Assembly (NCBI RefSeq): GCF_024612015.1
Contig: NZ_CP102512.1
Location: forward strand, 1,302,001 to 1,366,000
Source: Streptomyces sp. CA-210063
Lineage (GTDB): Bacteria > Actinomycetota > Actinomycetes > Streptomycetales > Streptomycetaceae
DNA length: 64,000 nucleotides
Reading direction: 5' to 3'
A program made the translations under genes and the position numbers. Within the stretch, counting starts at the first letter, position 1. Every line of letters begins with the position of its first letter. Shown piece after piece: positions 18,801 through 27,668 of the stretch. The notes beneath the pieces are model-generated. The model was not told the DNA's origin. It was given only the letters and a program-made list of their open reading frames with translations, and did not search any database.

Positions 18801-18845
18801 CCGGGCGGCCCCCTGCCCGGCCAGCCTGACCAGGGGGCCGCCCGG
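18801..18845 (+). promoter_or_regulatory. mRNA hairpin between binding-protein and permease genes
   Basis: A perfect 14-bp stem, CCGGGCGGCCCCCT at 18801-18814 and its complement at 18832-18845, closes a 17-base loop directly after the binding-protein stop. Such hairpins commonly protect or attenuate so that the binding protein is made in excess over the permeases. It has no T-run. Confidence 0.6.
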
Positions 18846-18867
18846 CTCCGGAAAGGAGTGAGGTGAG

Positions 18868-19806
18868 ATGCACAGGATCGTCTTCCGCTGGCTCATCGGC
18901 GCCCTCCCTGTGGTGTTCGGCGTCTCCGCCCTGACGTTCGTCCTGACCAGCCTGGTCCCGGGCGACCCCGGCCGCACCATCCTCGGCGCCAACGCCAGCC
19001 CGGCCCAGGTGGCGGCGATCGACAAGCAGCTCGGCCTCGACGAGCCGCTGCCCGCCCGCTACTGGGACTGGCTGACCGGCGCCTTCCACGGCGACCTGGG
19101 CGACTCCATCACCTCGGGCGTGCCGGTCAGCGACCAGCTCACCTCCCGGCTGGGTGTCACCCTCTCGCTCATCGGCGGCGCGATCCTCGTGGCCGCGGTG
19201 GCGGGTGTCGTGCTCGGTGTCCTCAGCGCCCTCAAGGGCGGCTGGCTGGGACGGACCGTGGACGGCATCGCCCTGGTCGGCCTGGCCGTACCGAACTTCT
19301 GGTTCGGCCTGGTGCTGATGACGGCGTTCGCCGTGCAGCTGCCGCTTTTCCCCGCGACGGGATACGTCCCGTTCTCCGAATCCCCTGTCCAGTGGTTCGA
19401 GTCACTGGTGCTCCCGGTACTCACCCTCGGCGTGCCGGCCACCGCACCCGTGGCCAAGCAGACCCGCGACGGCGTCCTGAACCAGCTGGACCGCGAATAC
19501 GTCAGGGTCCTGCGGGCGCGCGGTATCCCGGAACGGTCGGTGTTGTTCCGGCACGTGCTGCGCAACGCAGCCGCGCCCATCGTGACGGTCCTGGGCGTGG
19601 TCGTGGTGACCCTGTTCGGCGGAACCGTGCTCGCCGAAACACTGTTCGTGATGCCGGGCCTCGGCGGACTGGCCGTGACCGCCGCCTCCACCCAGGACAT
19701 CCCCATGGTCCAAGGCGTCGCCCTGGTGTTCACGGTGACCGTGATGCTGATCAACCTGCTGATCGAAGTGGTGTACACGATGGTCAACCCGAAGGTGCGG
19801 ACATGA
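18868..19806 (+). CDS. ABC transporter permease, DppB/OppB type
   Basis: A 312-residue inner-membrane permease with six predicted segments. The N-terminal family part is complete (VVFGVSALTFVLTSLVPGDP) and the EAA loop is at about residues 205-235 (VRVLRARGIPERSVLF). GGAAAGGAG lies just upstream of the ATG. The stop overlaps the next gene by 4 bases. It pairs with the fusion permease downstream. Confidence 0.94.
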   Translation: MHRIVFRWLIGALPVVFGVSALTFVLTSLVPGDPGRTILGANASPAQVAAIDKQLGLDEPLPARYWDWLTGAFHGDLGDSITSGVPVSDQLTSRLGVTLSLIGGAILVAAVAGVVLGVLSALKGGWLGRTVDGIALVGLAVPNFWFGLVLMTAFAVQLPLFPATGYVPFSESPVQWFESLVLPVLTLGVPATAPVAKQTRDGVLNQLDREYVRVLRARGIPERSVLFRHVLRNAAAPIVTVLGVVVVTLFGGTVLAETLFVMPGLGGLAVTAASTQDIPMVQGVALVFTVTVMLINLLIEVVYTMVNPKVRT

Positions 19807-21752
19807 CGAGCGCCGCCATGAAGGTCGCGGTACGGCGACCGGCCACCGAACGGCCCAGCTTCGTCGCCCGGCTGGCCCGCAGGCGCGCCGCGCTGATCTC
19901 CGCCTGCTACCTCCTCCTCGTCCTGGTCGTCACCCTCCTCGCCGACTGGCTCGCCCCCTACGACCCCGACGAGCAGGATCTGACCGCCGCGCTGAGCGGG
20001 CCGAGCGGCGTGCACTGGCTGGGCACCGGCGAGCTGGGCCGGGATGTGCTGAGCCGGCTCATTCACGGCGGCCAGGTCACGCTCCTCGGCGTGGTGATCA
20101 CCCTGGCGGTGTACCTGACGCTCGGCGTCCCGGCCGGCATGATCGCCGGTTACCGGAGCGGCTGGTTCGACCGGCTCGTCCTCAAGAGCGCCGACCTGAT
20201 CTCGGCCGTACCCGTGATCATCGTGCTCCTTGTGGTCCTCTCGGTCTTCACCAACAACGAGAGCGCCGCCATGGCCGCCAACGGCCTCCTCGGCGCACCC
20301 TTGCTCGCCCGCGTCGTCCGCTCGGCCACGCTCGGCGTCAAGGAGGAGCTGTACGTCCGGGCCGCCGTCGCCAGCGGCATCCGCGACCGGGTCATCATCC
20401 GCCGCCACGTGCTGCCACGGGTCACCGGAGTCGTCCTCGTCCAGGCCTCCGTGTACGGCGCCTACGCCGTGCTGCTGGAGACCGGGCTCGGCTTCCTCGG
20501 CGTGGGCACCACCCAGGCCAGCTGGGGCAGCATGATCGCCGAGGCGTCGAAGAACGTCGGTATCGATCCATGGCTGCTGCTGCCCTCCGGGTTCATGATC
20601 ATCAGCTTCATCCTGGCCCTGGGGCTGCTCAGCGACGGTCTGCGGGACACGCTCGCCGAGCGGTACGCGCCTCCGGCCGACAAGCCACCGTCCCGGCGGC
20701 GCGCTGCCCGGGAGGCCCTGGTGAAGGCCCCCAAGGGGGTCATGCCGCCGGCCGAACCCGCCGCGGACGCGCTGCTGTCGGTGCGCGGACTGACCGTCGC
20801 GCTGCCCATCGACGGCACGCCGACCGAGGTCATCCGGGACGTGTCGTTCGACCTGCGCGCCGGTGAGGTGCTGGGCATCGTCGGCGAGACCGGCTGCGGC
20901 AAGACCATCACCGCGACCTCGCTGCTGGGCATGCTGCCCGCAGGCGGCGAGATCATCGCCGGCGCCATCCACTTCGAAGGCACCGACCTCGCCCGCGCCG
21001 ACGCCGACGCGCTGCGCCGCGTACGCGGCCGCCGTATCGGCTGGATCTCCCAGGACCCCATCTCCAGCCTCGACCCGTCGTTCACCGCGGGCGCCCAGGT
21101 GGCAGAGGCGGTCCGAATCCACACCGGGTGCACCCGCAAGGAGGCCCGCCAACGAGCCATGGAACTCTTCGAGTTGGTACGACTGCCCGACCCGGCACGC
21201 GTCGCCGCCAGTTACCCGCACCAGCTGTCCGGCGGCATGGCCCAACGGGTCGGAATCGCCACCGCGCTGGCCGGGAACCCCGTCCTGGTGATCGCCGACG
21301 AGCCGACCACCGCCCTGGACGTGACCGTGCAGGCCGAGATCCTCGACGTCCTGCGTGATCTCCAGAGGACGGGCACGGCCGTCATCCTCATCACGCACGA
21401 CTGGGGCGTACTGGCCGACCTGTGCGACCGGGCCGTCGTGATGTACGCCGGCGAGGTCGTCGAGGAGGCCGAGGTCACCGCACTGGTCACCACGCCGGCC
21501 CACCCCTACACGGCCGGGCTGCTGAGGTCCGACCCGCACCACGCCGTACCGGGCGAGCCGCTGCCCGCCGTGGAGGGCGCGGTACCACCGCCGCCCCAGT
21601 GGCCGGTGGGCTGCCATTTCCAGAACCGCTGCCCTCGGGTGACCGACGCCTGCCGCGAGAAGCCGGTCGTGATCTCCCAACTGACGTCCCTGGAGCGCTC
21701 GGCGCGGTGTATCCGGCCCGCCGAGCTGATCGGAGAAGCCGCGCATGACTGA
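19803..21752 (+). CDS. Fused ABC permease (DppC type) and ATPase (DppD type)
   Basis: A 649-residue fusion. The permease domain covers about residues 1-290 (EAA loop near 195-210) and the ATPase about 315-649. Walker A GETGCGKT is near residue 362, the signature SGGMAQR near 478 and Walker [12 protein letters not shown] near 497. Unlike the fusion at 0.7 kb it keeps the oligopeptide C-terminal region with [14 protein letters not shown] near the end. ATG 19803 was chosen because it overlaps the upstream stop (ATGA) and starts before the first membrane segment. Confidence 0.93.
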   Translation: MTSAAMKVAVRRPATERPSFVARLARRRAALISACYLLLVLVVTLLADWLAPYDPDEQDLTAALSGPSGVHWLGTGELGRDVLSRLIHGGQVTLLGVVITLAVYLTLGVPAGMIAGYRSGWFDRLVLKSADLISAVPVIIVLLVVLSVFTNNESAAMAANGLLGAPLLARVVRSATLGVKEELYVRAAVASGIRDRVIIRRHVLPRVTGVVLVQASVYGAYAVLLETGLGFLGVGTTQASWGSMIAEASKNVGIDPWLLLPSGFMIISFILALGLLSDGLRDTLAERYAPPADKPPSRRRAAREALVKAPKGVMPPAEPAADALLSVRGLTVALPIDGTPTEVIRDVSFDLRAGEVLGIVGETGCGKTITATSLLGMLPAGGEIIAGAIHFEGTDLARADADALRRVRGRRIGWISQDPISSLDPSFTAGAQVAEAVRIHTGCTRKEARQRAMELFELVRLPDPARVAASYPHQLSGGMAQRVGIATALAGNPVLVIADEPTTALDVTVQAEILDVLRDLQRTGTAVILITHDWGVLADLCDRAVVMYAGEVVEEAEVTALVTTPAHPYTAGLLRSDPHHAVPGEPLPAVEGAVPPPPQWPVGCHFQNRCPRVTDACREKPVVISQLTSLERSARCIRPAELIGEAAHD

Positions 21753-22749
21753 GCAAACCGCTTCGGGCACGGACCTGTTGAGCGTGCGCGACCTGGACGT
21801 CACCTACCGGCGGCCGGGCCGGCGCGGCGGTCCCGTCCATGCCGTGCGCGGTGTCGACCTGACGGTGCGGCGCGGCGAGACCGTCGGCCTGGTGGGCGAG
21901 TCCGGCTCCGGCAAGTCGACCATCGGCTCGGCCGTCCTCGGCCTCGTGCCCGCGACCGGCGGAAGCGTCTCCTTCGACGGCACGGACATCACCCACAGCT
22001 CACGCGCGGACCGCCGCCTGCTCGCCCGCCGCATGCAGGTCGTCTTCCAAGACCCGTACGGCTCCATGAACCCCGCTCACACGGTCGGCGACACCCTCTC
22101 CGAGGCCCTGCGCCACAACCTGGGCCTGCCCGGGGACGAGATCGAGAAGCGGGTGCTGCGCGCTCTCGACGACGTGGGGCTGCCACCGGGCGCCGCCCGC
22201 CGCTACCCGGCGGCGTTCTCCGGCGGCCAGCGGCAACGCATCGCCATCGCACGGGCCCTGGTCATGGAACCGGACTTCATCGTCTGCGACGAGGCCGTCA
22301 GCGCCCTGGACCTGTCGGTACAGGCCCAAGTCCTCAACCTTCTGGCCCAGTTGAAGCGCACCCGCAGCCTCAGCTACCTCTTCATCTCACACGACCTGTC
22401 CGTGGTGCGCTACCTCAGCGACACCATCGTCGTCCTCTACGCGGGCCGGGTCGTCGAGCGGGGCCCGGCGGCGCAGATCGCCGACCACCCCGCCCACCCG
22501 TACACCCGCGCGCTGCTGGCGGCGGCGCCGGTCCCGGACCCTGTGATCCAGCGCCGACGGCAGGCGGAACGTCGGCGTGTGGTCGCCGCCACCCCGGCCA
22601 CAGGCCGTACCAGCCAGGGTTGCGACTTCGCCCCGCGCTGCCCGTTCGCCCAGGAGACCTGCTGGAGCACCCGGCCCGAGCTGACCGACCACGACGGTGT
22701 CGCCGTCGCCTGCCATCGCTACGACCAGGTCATGGCCGAGGCCGCGTGA
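21745..22749 (+). CDS. ABC transporter ATP-binding protein, DppF/OppF type
   Basis: Second ATPase of the uptake system, 334 residues. Walker A GESGSGKS is near residue 53, signature FSGGQRQR near 158 and Walker B FIVCDEAVSALD near 177, where Ala replaces the usual Pro of DEP. The C-terminal oligopeptide-type extension with CDFAPRCPFAQETC is present. It overlaps the fusion gene by 8 bases. Confidence 0.93.
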   Translation: MTEQTASGTDLLSVRDLDVTYRRPGRRGGPVHAVRGVDLTVRRGETVGLVGESGSGKSTIGSAVLGLVPATGGSVSFDGTDITHSSRADRRLLARRMQVVFQDPYGSMNPAHTVGDTLSEALRHNLGLPGDEIEKRVLRALDDVGLPPGAARRYPAAFSGGQRQRIAIARALVMEPDFIVCDEAVSALDLSVQAQVLNLLAQLKRTRSLSYLFISHDLSVVRYLSDTIVVLYAGRVVERGPAAQIADHPAHPYTRALLAAAPVPDPVIQRRRQAERRRVVAATPATGRTSQGCDFAPRCPFAQETCWSTRPELTDHDGVAVACHRYDQVMAEAA

Positions 22750-22909
22750 CCGTGGGTCGTGGCGGCGGCAGGCCACGCCTGCGGGCAGGTCCGTCGGCAC
22801 CGTCCCCTGCACCTCACGCGCCCATGACCCTCCCGTCTCAGCCGGGATTCCTCCATAGTCCCGGCCGTGACAGCCGAGACCTCCCCGCCCCTCTCCGTCA
22901 AGGACCCTC

Positions 22910-24388
22910 ATGACCACCACCGCACCTGCCCCGCTCGACATCTCCGTGCTGCTGCCCGACGGCACGCACCTCGTCGCTGGCGAGTGGGTCTCCGCCCGCT
23001 CCAAGGCGACCCTCGACGTCGTCAATCCGGCGACCGGCGCCGTCATCGCGCGCGTCCCCCGCGGCACCGCCAAGGATATCGACGACGCCGTACGAGCAGC
23101 GGAGGACGCACTGCCCGCCTGGCGTGACACCAGCCCCGCCAGCCGCAGCGAACTCCTCTACCGCTGGGCCGAGTTGGTCCGCGAGCACGACGACGCCATC
23201 AACCGTCTGGAGGCGATCGAGGTCGGCCACCCCGTCGGCCCTTCGCCCATCGCGGCCCGGCTGACCTACCTCGCCGGGAAGGCCGACAAGGTATTCGGCG
23301 ACACCCTGCCCACCCGCTCCCCGGACGTCCTGGGCCTGACCCTGCGCGAGCCCTACGGCGTGGTCGGCGCGATCATCCCGTGGAACGCGCCGGGCCCGAT
23401 GACGGTCTTCAACACCGCGGCCCCTATCGCGGCCGGCAACACCGTCGTCCTCAAGCCGGCCGAGGACGCGCCGCTGACCGCCCTCTACCTGGCCCACCTC
23501 GCGCAGGAGGCCGGCATCCCGCCCGGCGTCCTCAACGTAGTCACCGGCTACGGCACCGAGGCCGGAGCCGCGCTGCCCGACCACCCCGGCATCCGCAAGG
23601 TGAGCTTCACCGGCTCGCCCGCCACCGGCACCGCCGTCATGGAGGCCTGCGCCCGTAACCTCATCCCGCTCCAGCTCGAACTCGGCGGTAAGTCACCGCA
23701 GTTGGTCCTGCCGGACGCCGACCTCGCCAAGGCCGTACCGGCGATCGTGCGCAGCATCGTCATGAACAGCGGCCAGGTCTGCGCCGCGGGTTCCCGGGTC
23801 CTGGTCCACTCCTCCCTCCACGACCGCCTCGTCTCCGAGGTGGCGGACGCCTTCCGCGCAGTCCGGGTCGGGCTGTGGGACCAGCAGGTCGACATGGGTC
23901 CGCTGATCAACGCCCGGCAGGAGAAGCGCGTGCTCGACTACCTCGCCATCGGCAAGGCGGAGGGCGCCGAAGTCGTCGTCGGCGGCGGCAAGTTGACCGG
24001 AGAGCCGTACGACGACGGCTACTTCGTCGAACCGACCCTCTTCGACCGGGTCACCCCTGGGATGCGCATCGCCCAGGAGGAGATCTTCGGCCCGGTCCTG
24101 TCGGTCCTCACCTACGACGACGAGGACGAGGCCGTCGCCATCGCCAACGGCACCCGCTACGGACTGACCGCCACCCTGTGGACCCAGGACGTGGGGCGGG
24201 CGGTGCGCCTCGCCCGCCGGGTCCAGGCCGGCCAGGTCGCCGTCAACACCCTCGGCGACGGCGGGCCGGCCGGGGCGATCGGGGCACCCTTCGGTGGCTA
24301 CAAGCACAGCGGCTTCGGCCGCTCCATGGGTCCGGACTACCTGGAGGACTGGACGCAGGTGAAGTGCGTCGTCATCAACGCCGGTTGA
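22910..24388 (+). CDS. Aldehyde dehydrogenase family protein (NAD(P)+)
   Basis: A 492-residue aldehyde dehydrogenase. The catalytic Glu lies in LELGGKSP near residue 260 and the nucleophilic Cys in NSGQVCAAGSRV near 293; the NAD site IIPWNAPG is near 160 and the C-terminal EEIFGPVL is present. It oxidises an aldehyde to the acid, with substrate unknown. It sits 160 bases after the ABC operon and just before a decayed esterase gene, suggesting an import-hydrolysis-oxidation set in the ancestor. Confidence 0.92.
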   Translation: MTTTAPAPLDISVLLPDGTHLVAGEWVSARSKATLDVVNPATGAVIARVPRGTAKDIDDAVRAAEDALPAWRDTSPASRSELLYRWAELVREHDDAINRLEAIEVGHPVGPSPIAARLTYLAGKADKVFGDTLPTRSPDVLGLTLREPYGVVGAIIPWNAPGPMTVFNTAAPIAAGNTVVLKPAEDAPLTALYLAHLAQEAGIPPGVLNVVTGYGTEAGAALPDHPGIRKVSFTGSPATGTAVMEACARNLIPLQLELGGKSPQLVLPDADLAKAVPAIVRSIVMNSGQVCAAGSRVLVHSSLHDRLVSEVADAFRAVRVGLWDQQVDMGPLINARQEKRVLDYLAIGKAEGAEVVVGGGKLTGEPYDDGYFVEPTLFDRVTPGMRIAQEEIFGPVLSVLTYDDEDEAVAIANGTRYGLTATLWTQDVGRAVRLARRVQAGQVAVNTLGDGGPAGAIGAPFGGYKHSGFGRSMGPDYLEDWTQVKCVVINAG

Positions 24389-24441
24389 GCACGACCGCCG
24401 ACAAGGACGACATCCCCAATCCTCAGGAGGAGAACGTTCTG

Positions 24442-25775
24442 GTGATCAGCGGCCTCACCTTCGCCCAGGACGTCAACTAAGCCGTGGCCAGCGGCGCGGA
24501 CCTGCGGTTCGACGGCACCGTCCAGCCGGCCGGCACCGGAATGGAGACCACACCCACCCCGCCCACGACACCCACCCCGGTGGTCATCTGGGTCCTGCCC
24601 TACGGCATCGAGGAGTACGAGGCCGGTCGCAACCACACCAACGTAGACAGTGAGTACCCCACCCCGATCCTCAGTTACCTCGCTTACGGATACGCGGTCA
24701 TCAGCGCCTCGTACGCCTCTCAGGCGTCCATGGGCAAGGACCTCAGACTGCTGATCGCGTATCTGAAGGCGCACGCCGACGACTTGGTCATCGACACGGA
24801 CACCATCGGCGTCGTCACCGCCACGCGCACCGGCTACACAGCGAGCATCCCCGTCAGAGCCGGCAAAGCGGGGAACGTGGCCGACCTGGCGGTCGGGGCG
24901 GCCAAGGACACGGACTACCAGGCGCTCATCTACGACCCGCTCACCATGACCACACCGGACGTCGTCTGGATCGACCCCTGCATCCACACCAGCGAGCTCG
25001 GCGCGTACCGCGTCTTCCCGACGCCCTCGCGCGGACAGGGCAGTTACGCCAGCTACGCGGTCTACCTGCCCGACGCCTACGCCGAGAAACCGCACCAGCG
25101 CTTCCCGGTGATCTACTTCCTGCACGGCGGCAACGGCAACCAGCGCGAGGCGAAGCACTGGCTGATGACGCAGGTGGACAACCTCATCAAGGCCGGAGAG
25201 CTGCCGCCCACCATCGTCGTCTGCGCACAGGGCCTGTCGATCGGCTGGTACGTGAACGCCCGTGAGACCGTGGACGGCGTCCTGAGCGGCCCCGTCGAGG
25301 ATGTGATCGTCATGGACCTGATCCCGCACATCGATGCCAGCTACCGCACCATCGCCCGCTGTGAGGGCCGCGGCACCGAGGGCTGATCGGCAGGCGGCTT
25401 CGGCACCCTGCGCCTCGCCTTCAAGTACCCCGAGACCTTCGCGGGCACCGTCATCGACTTCGGGCTTCGACGACGAGCCCATGAAGCAGTACGTCACCAA
25501 TACTTTCGGCCCGCTCGACGACCCCGCCTCGGCCGCCTACTTCAACTCCGTACGCCCGCACTACTACGTCGAGCACAACACCCGCGCCATCAAGGCCCAG
25601 GGCGTCAAGGTGCCCCCCCCTCGTCGGCAACGGCGACTGGCTCTACGACAAGGATGACAAGAAGATCACGGAGAACTTCAGCAGGTTCCTCGCCCAATAC
25701 GGCATTTCGCACACCTACACCGTCCTCCCCAGCGTCGACTAGATGATCACCGAGGCGATCGCGGTCGGGAGCTGA
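24442..25775 (+). pseudogene. Decayed esterase gene (alpha/beta hydrolase) with at least five lesions
   Basis: The original start is GTG 24442 behind AGGAGGAG. In that frame TAA follows at 24478 after only 12 codons, then the protein resumes (AVASGADLRFDGTVQ). The hydrolase part (YFLHGGNGNQREA, ELPPTIVVCAQGLSIGWYV) runs to a TGA at 25384, directly before SAGGFGTLRLAFKYPE, i.e. in the residue next to the catalytic Ser. A frameshift near 25460 moves it to another frame (GFDDEPMKQYVTNTFG), and a C8 run at 25613-25620 (7 would keep frame) shifts it again. TAG at 25740 falls where the live relative at 14.7 kb has the catalytic His (DADHEY). The frame finally ends at 25775. Confidence 0.88.
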
Positions 25776-25842
25776 CGGGACGCGAGCGGAGCATGGTGCC
25801 GAGTGTTCGGTGGCGAGTGCCTTGATGGGCTGAGCGGGACTC

Positions 25843-25892
25843 AATAGTGAAGTGCAACCGGAGTACCATTACTCCGGTTGCACTTCACTATT
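25843..25892. repeat. Perfect 23-bp inverted repeat with 4-base loop
   Basis: AATAGTGAAGTGCAACCGGA at 25843 continues GTA to 25865 and pairs exactly with 25870-25892 around loop CCAT. Its base composition is lower in GC than its neighbours. It sits at the edge of a transposase trace, so it may be an IS-associated end or terminator. No T-run follows on either strand. Confidence 0.6.
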
Positions 25893-26144
25893 GCCGCTGG
25901 TCAGAAGCTGGTCTCGGAGCCACTCAGGTGACGCGTCGTCATGTGAACGGAGTTCGTGACCGGCGGTGCGGCGTTTGTAGTGGGCGCGCATGGTGGCGGC
26001 CTGGTGTCGGCGTCGGGAGCAGGACCACCTCAGGGCATGACGGGTGTGCCGGCAGTGGTGGCTTGTCCAGGGGCGACTTGCCGCCCCTGGCAAGACGCCG
26101 GGCGGCATCCAATGCCCTGTCAGCTGCGCCACAGTCTTATGCAA
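25869..26144 (-). mobile_element. Possible C-terminal remnant of a transposase (IS4/IS701-like)
   Basis: A minus-strand frame contains HALRWSCSRRRHQAATMRAHYK, matching the RWSxxRRRHQxxAxxxHY pattern I associate with the C-termini of Streptomyces IS4/IS701-like transposases. It ends in the long hairpin. No catalytic core remains. The rest of the spacer up to 26399 has only an undistinguished 76-codon minus frame (26186-26416) and nothing I can name. Confidence 0.35.
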
Positions 26145-26399
26145 GCCGAAGACGGACGGAGGACCCGGGGTCCATCAGATCGGCATCACCCAGATAGGCC
26201 GCGGTCGGCCAGTGCCCACAGCTCATTCCTGACCGCCATCACGGCATCAACCGTCGGTACAGCCGCCGCCGATGGCATGAACTCGACCGTGCCGCACCAG
26301 CGGACGCCCCTCGGGCTCGCCGTGAGCAACTGCGGCGCGCTCCCCTCAAGGCGGCGAACTCCACGGAGGCCTGCAGGATCCAGTGGAGTGACCGGCGGG

Positions 26400-27668
26400 T
26401 CAGGCGAGTTCATCACCGTCCCGGTCGGTTCCCGCCAGCGCCAGCACTGCCGATCCCGCCACGACCGTCGAGGCGGCCATGGCCACGGTCATGGGGACGG
26501 CGGTGTGCTCGCCACCCAGGCCGACCAGCGGCGAGACGATGGCGGCCAGACCGAACTGCAGAGCCCCGAGGATCGCCGACGCGCTGCCCGCCGCCTGCGG
26601 GGCCCGGGCGACGGCGAGCGCCGTGGCGTTGGCCGCGATCAGACCGAGCGACGACACCGTCACGAAGACCAATGGGACGGCGACGTCGCGGACGAACAGT
26701 CCGGTGCCGGCGAGCAGGCACAGCGTCGTAGCGCAGACCGCCATGACGACGAGGCCGACGCGCAGCAGGAGACGGGCGCCGAAGCGCCGGACGACCCGCC
26801 GGTTGAGGGCGCTGGTGGCGGTGAATCCGACGGCGTTGGCAGCCAGGATCACCGCGTAGGTCCCGATCGAGAGACCGAAGACGTTCTGGTAGACGAACGG
26901 CGACGCCGCGAGGTAGCTGAACAGGGTGCCGAACCCGAAGGCGAAGGCAAAGGCGTAACCGAGGAACGGGCGGTCGGCGAGGAGGATGCCGGTACGGCGG
27001 AGGGTGGTGACGAACCCTCCGCCGCTCCGCCGGTCGGGCGGCAGAGTCTCGGGAACCAGGAAGAGCGCGCCGAGGAACGTCAGTGCCCCCAGCCCCGCGA
27101 GGACGAGGAAGATCCCGCGCCAGCCGACGGCACCGACCAGTGCTCCCCCGATCAGCGGGGCGACGACCGGTGCCACGCCCGCCGTCATCATCAGCAGTCC
27201 GTACGCCCGGGCCGCCCCCGCCCCGCGCGCCCGGTCCCCGACCACAGCACGGGCTATGACGATCCCGGCGGCGCCGCTGACGCCGTGCATGAAACGGGCC
27301 GCGACAAGCATTCCGACGGAGGGCGCAGCGGCGCAGAGCAGCCCCGCGAGCACGCTCACCGCGGTCCCGGCCAGCAGCGGCCGACGCCGGCCCCAGCGGT
27401 CCGACAGCGGCCCGATGACCAGTTGCCCGACGGCCAGGCCGGTCATGAACGCGGTCAGCGTCAGCTGGACGCCGGTGGCCGAGGCATGCAGGTCACGCGC
27501 CATGCGCGGAAACGCCGACAGATACATGTCGATGGCCAGCGGGGAGACTCCGTAGGCCAGGGCCAGCGCCAGCAGCATCGTGGCCGGCAGGTCCGTTCCG
27601 TGTTCCACGGGTGCGGTACGGCGGTTGAGACGTTCGGAATGTGCCCGCCTCGCGCGCATGGACGTCAC
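26400..27668 (-). CDS. MFS transporter, Bcr/CflA drug-resistance type
   Basis: A 422-residue exporter with 12 hydrophobic segments. The N-terminal region (SPLAIDMYLSAFPRMARDL, then QLTLTAFMTGLAVGQLVIGP) and the loop LSDRWGRRRPLL are typical of the Bcr/CflA group. GTG 27668 overlaps the upstream aldehyde dehydrogenase stop by two bases; ATG 27659 is an alternative. It is the last gene of the minus-strand operon of this catabolic cluster and may export toxic aromatics or intermediates. Confidence 0.88.
   Translation of the reverse strand: MTSMRARRAHSERLNRRTAPVEHGTDLPATMLLALALAYGVSPLAIDMYLSAFPRMARDLHASATGVQLTLTAFMTGLAVGQLVIGPLSDRWGRRRPLLAGTAVSVLAGLLCAAAPSVGMLVAARFMHGVSGAAGIVIARAVVGDRARGAGAARAYGLLMMTAGVAPVVAPLIGGALVGAVGWRGIFLVLAGLGALTFLGALFLVPETLPPDRRSGGGFVTTLRRTGILLADRPFLGYAFAFAFGFGTLFSYLAASPFVYQNVFGLSIGTYAVILAANAVGFTATSALNRRVVRRFGARLLLRVGLVVMAVCATTLCLLAGTGLFVRDVAVPLVFVTVSSLGLIAANATALAVARAPQAAGSASAILGALQFGLAAIVSPLVGLGGEHTAVPMTVAMAASTVVAGSAVLALAGTDRDGDELA

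Noticed and set aside
22768..22782. Short hairpin GCAGGC-CAC-GCCTGC as terminator of the ABC operon
   Set aside because: Only a 6-bp stem with no T-run in GC-rich DNA; too weak to call.
25869..25892. Start of a short regulator gene across the hairpin
   Set aside because: The frame is only open through the inverted repeat and has no ribosome site; a transposase remnant explains it better.
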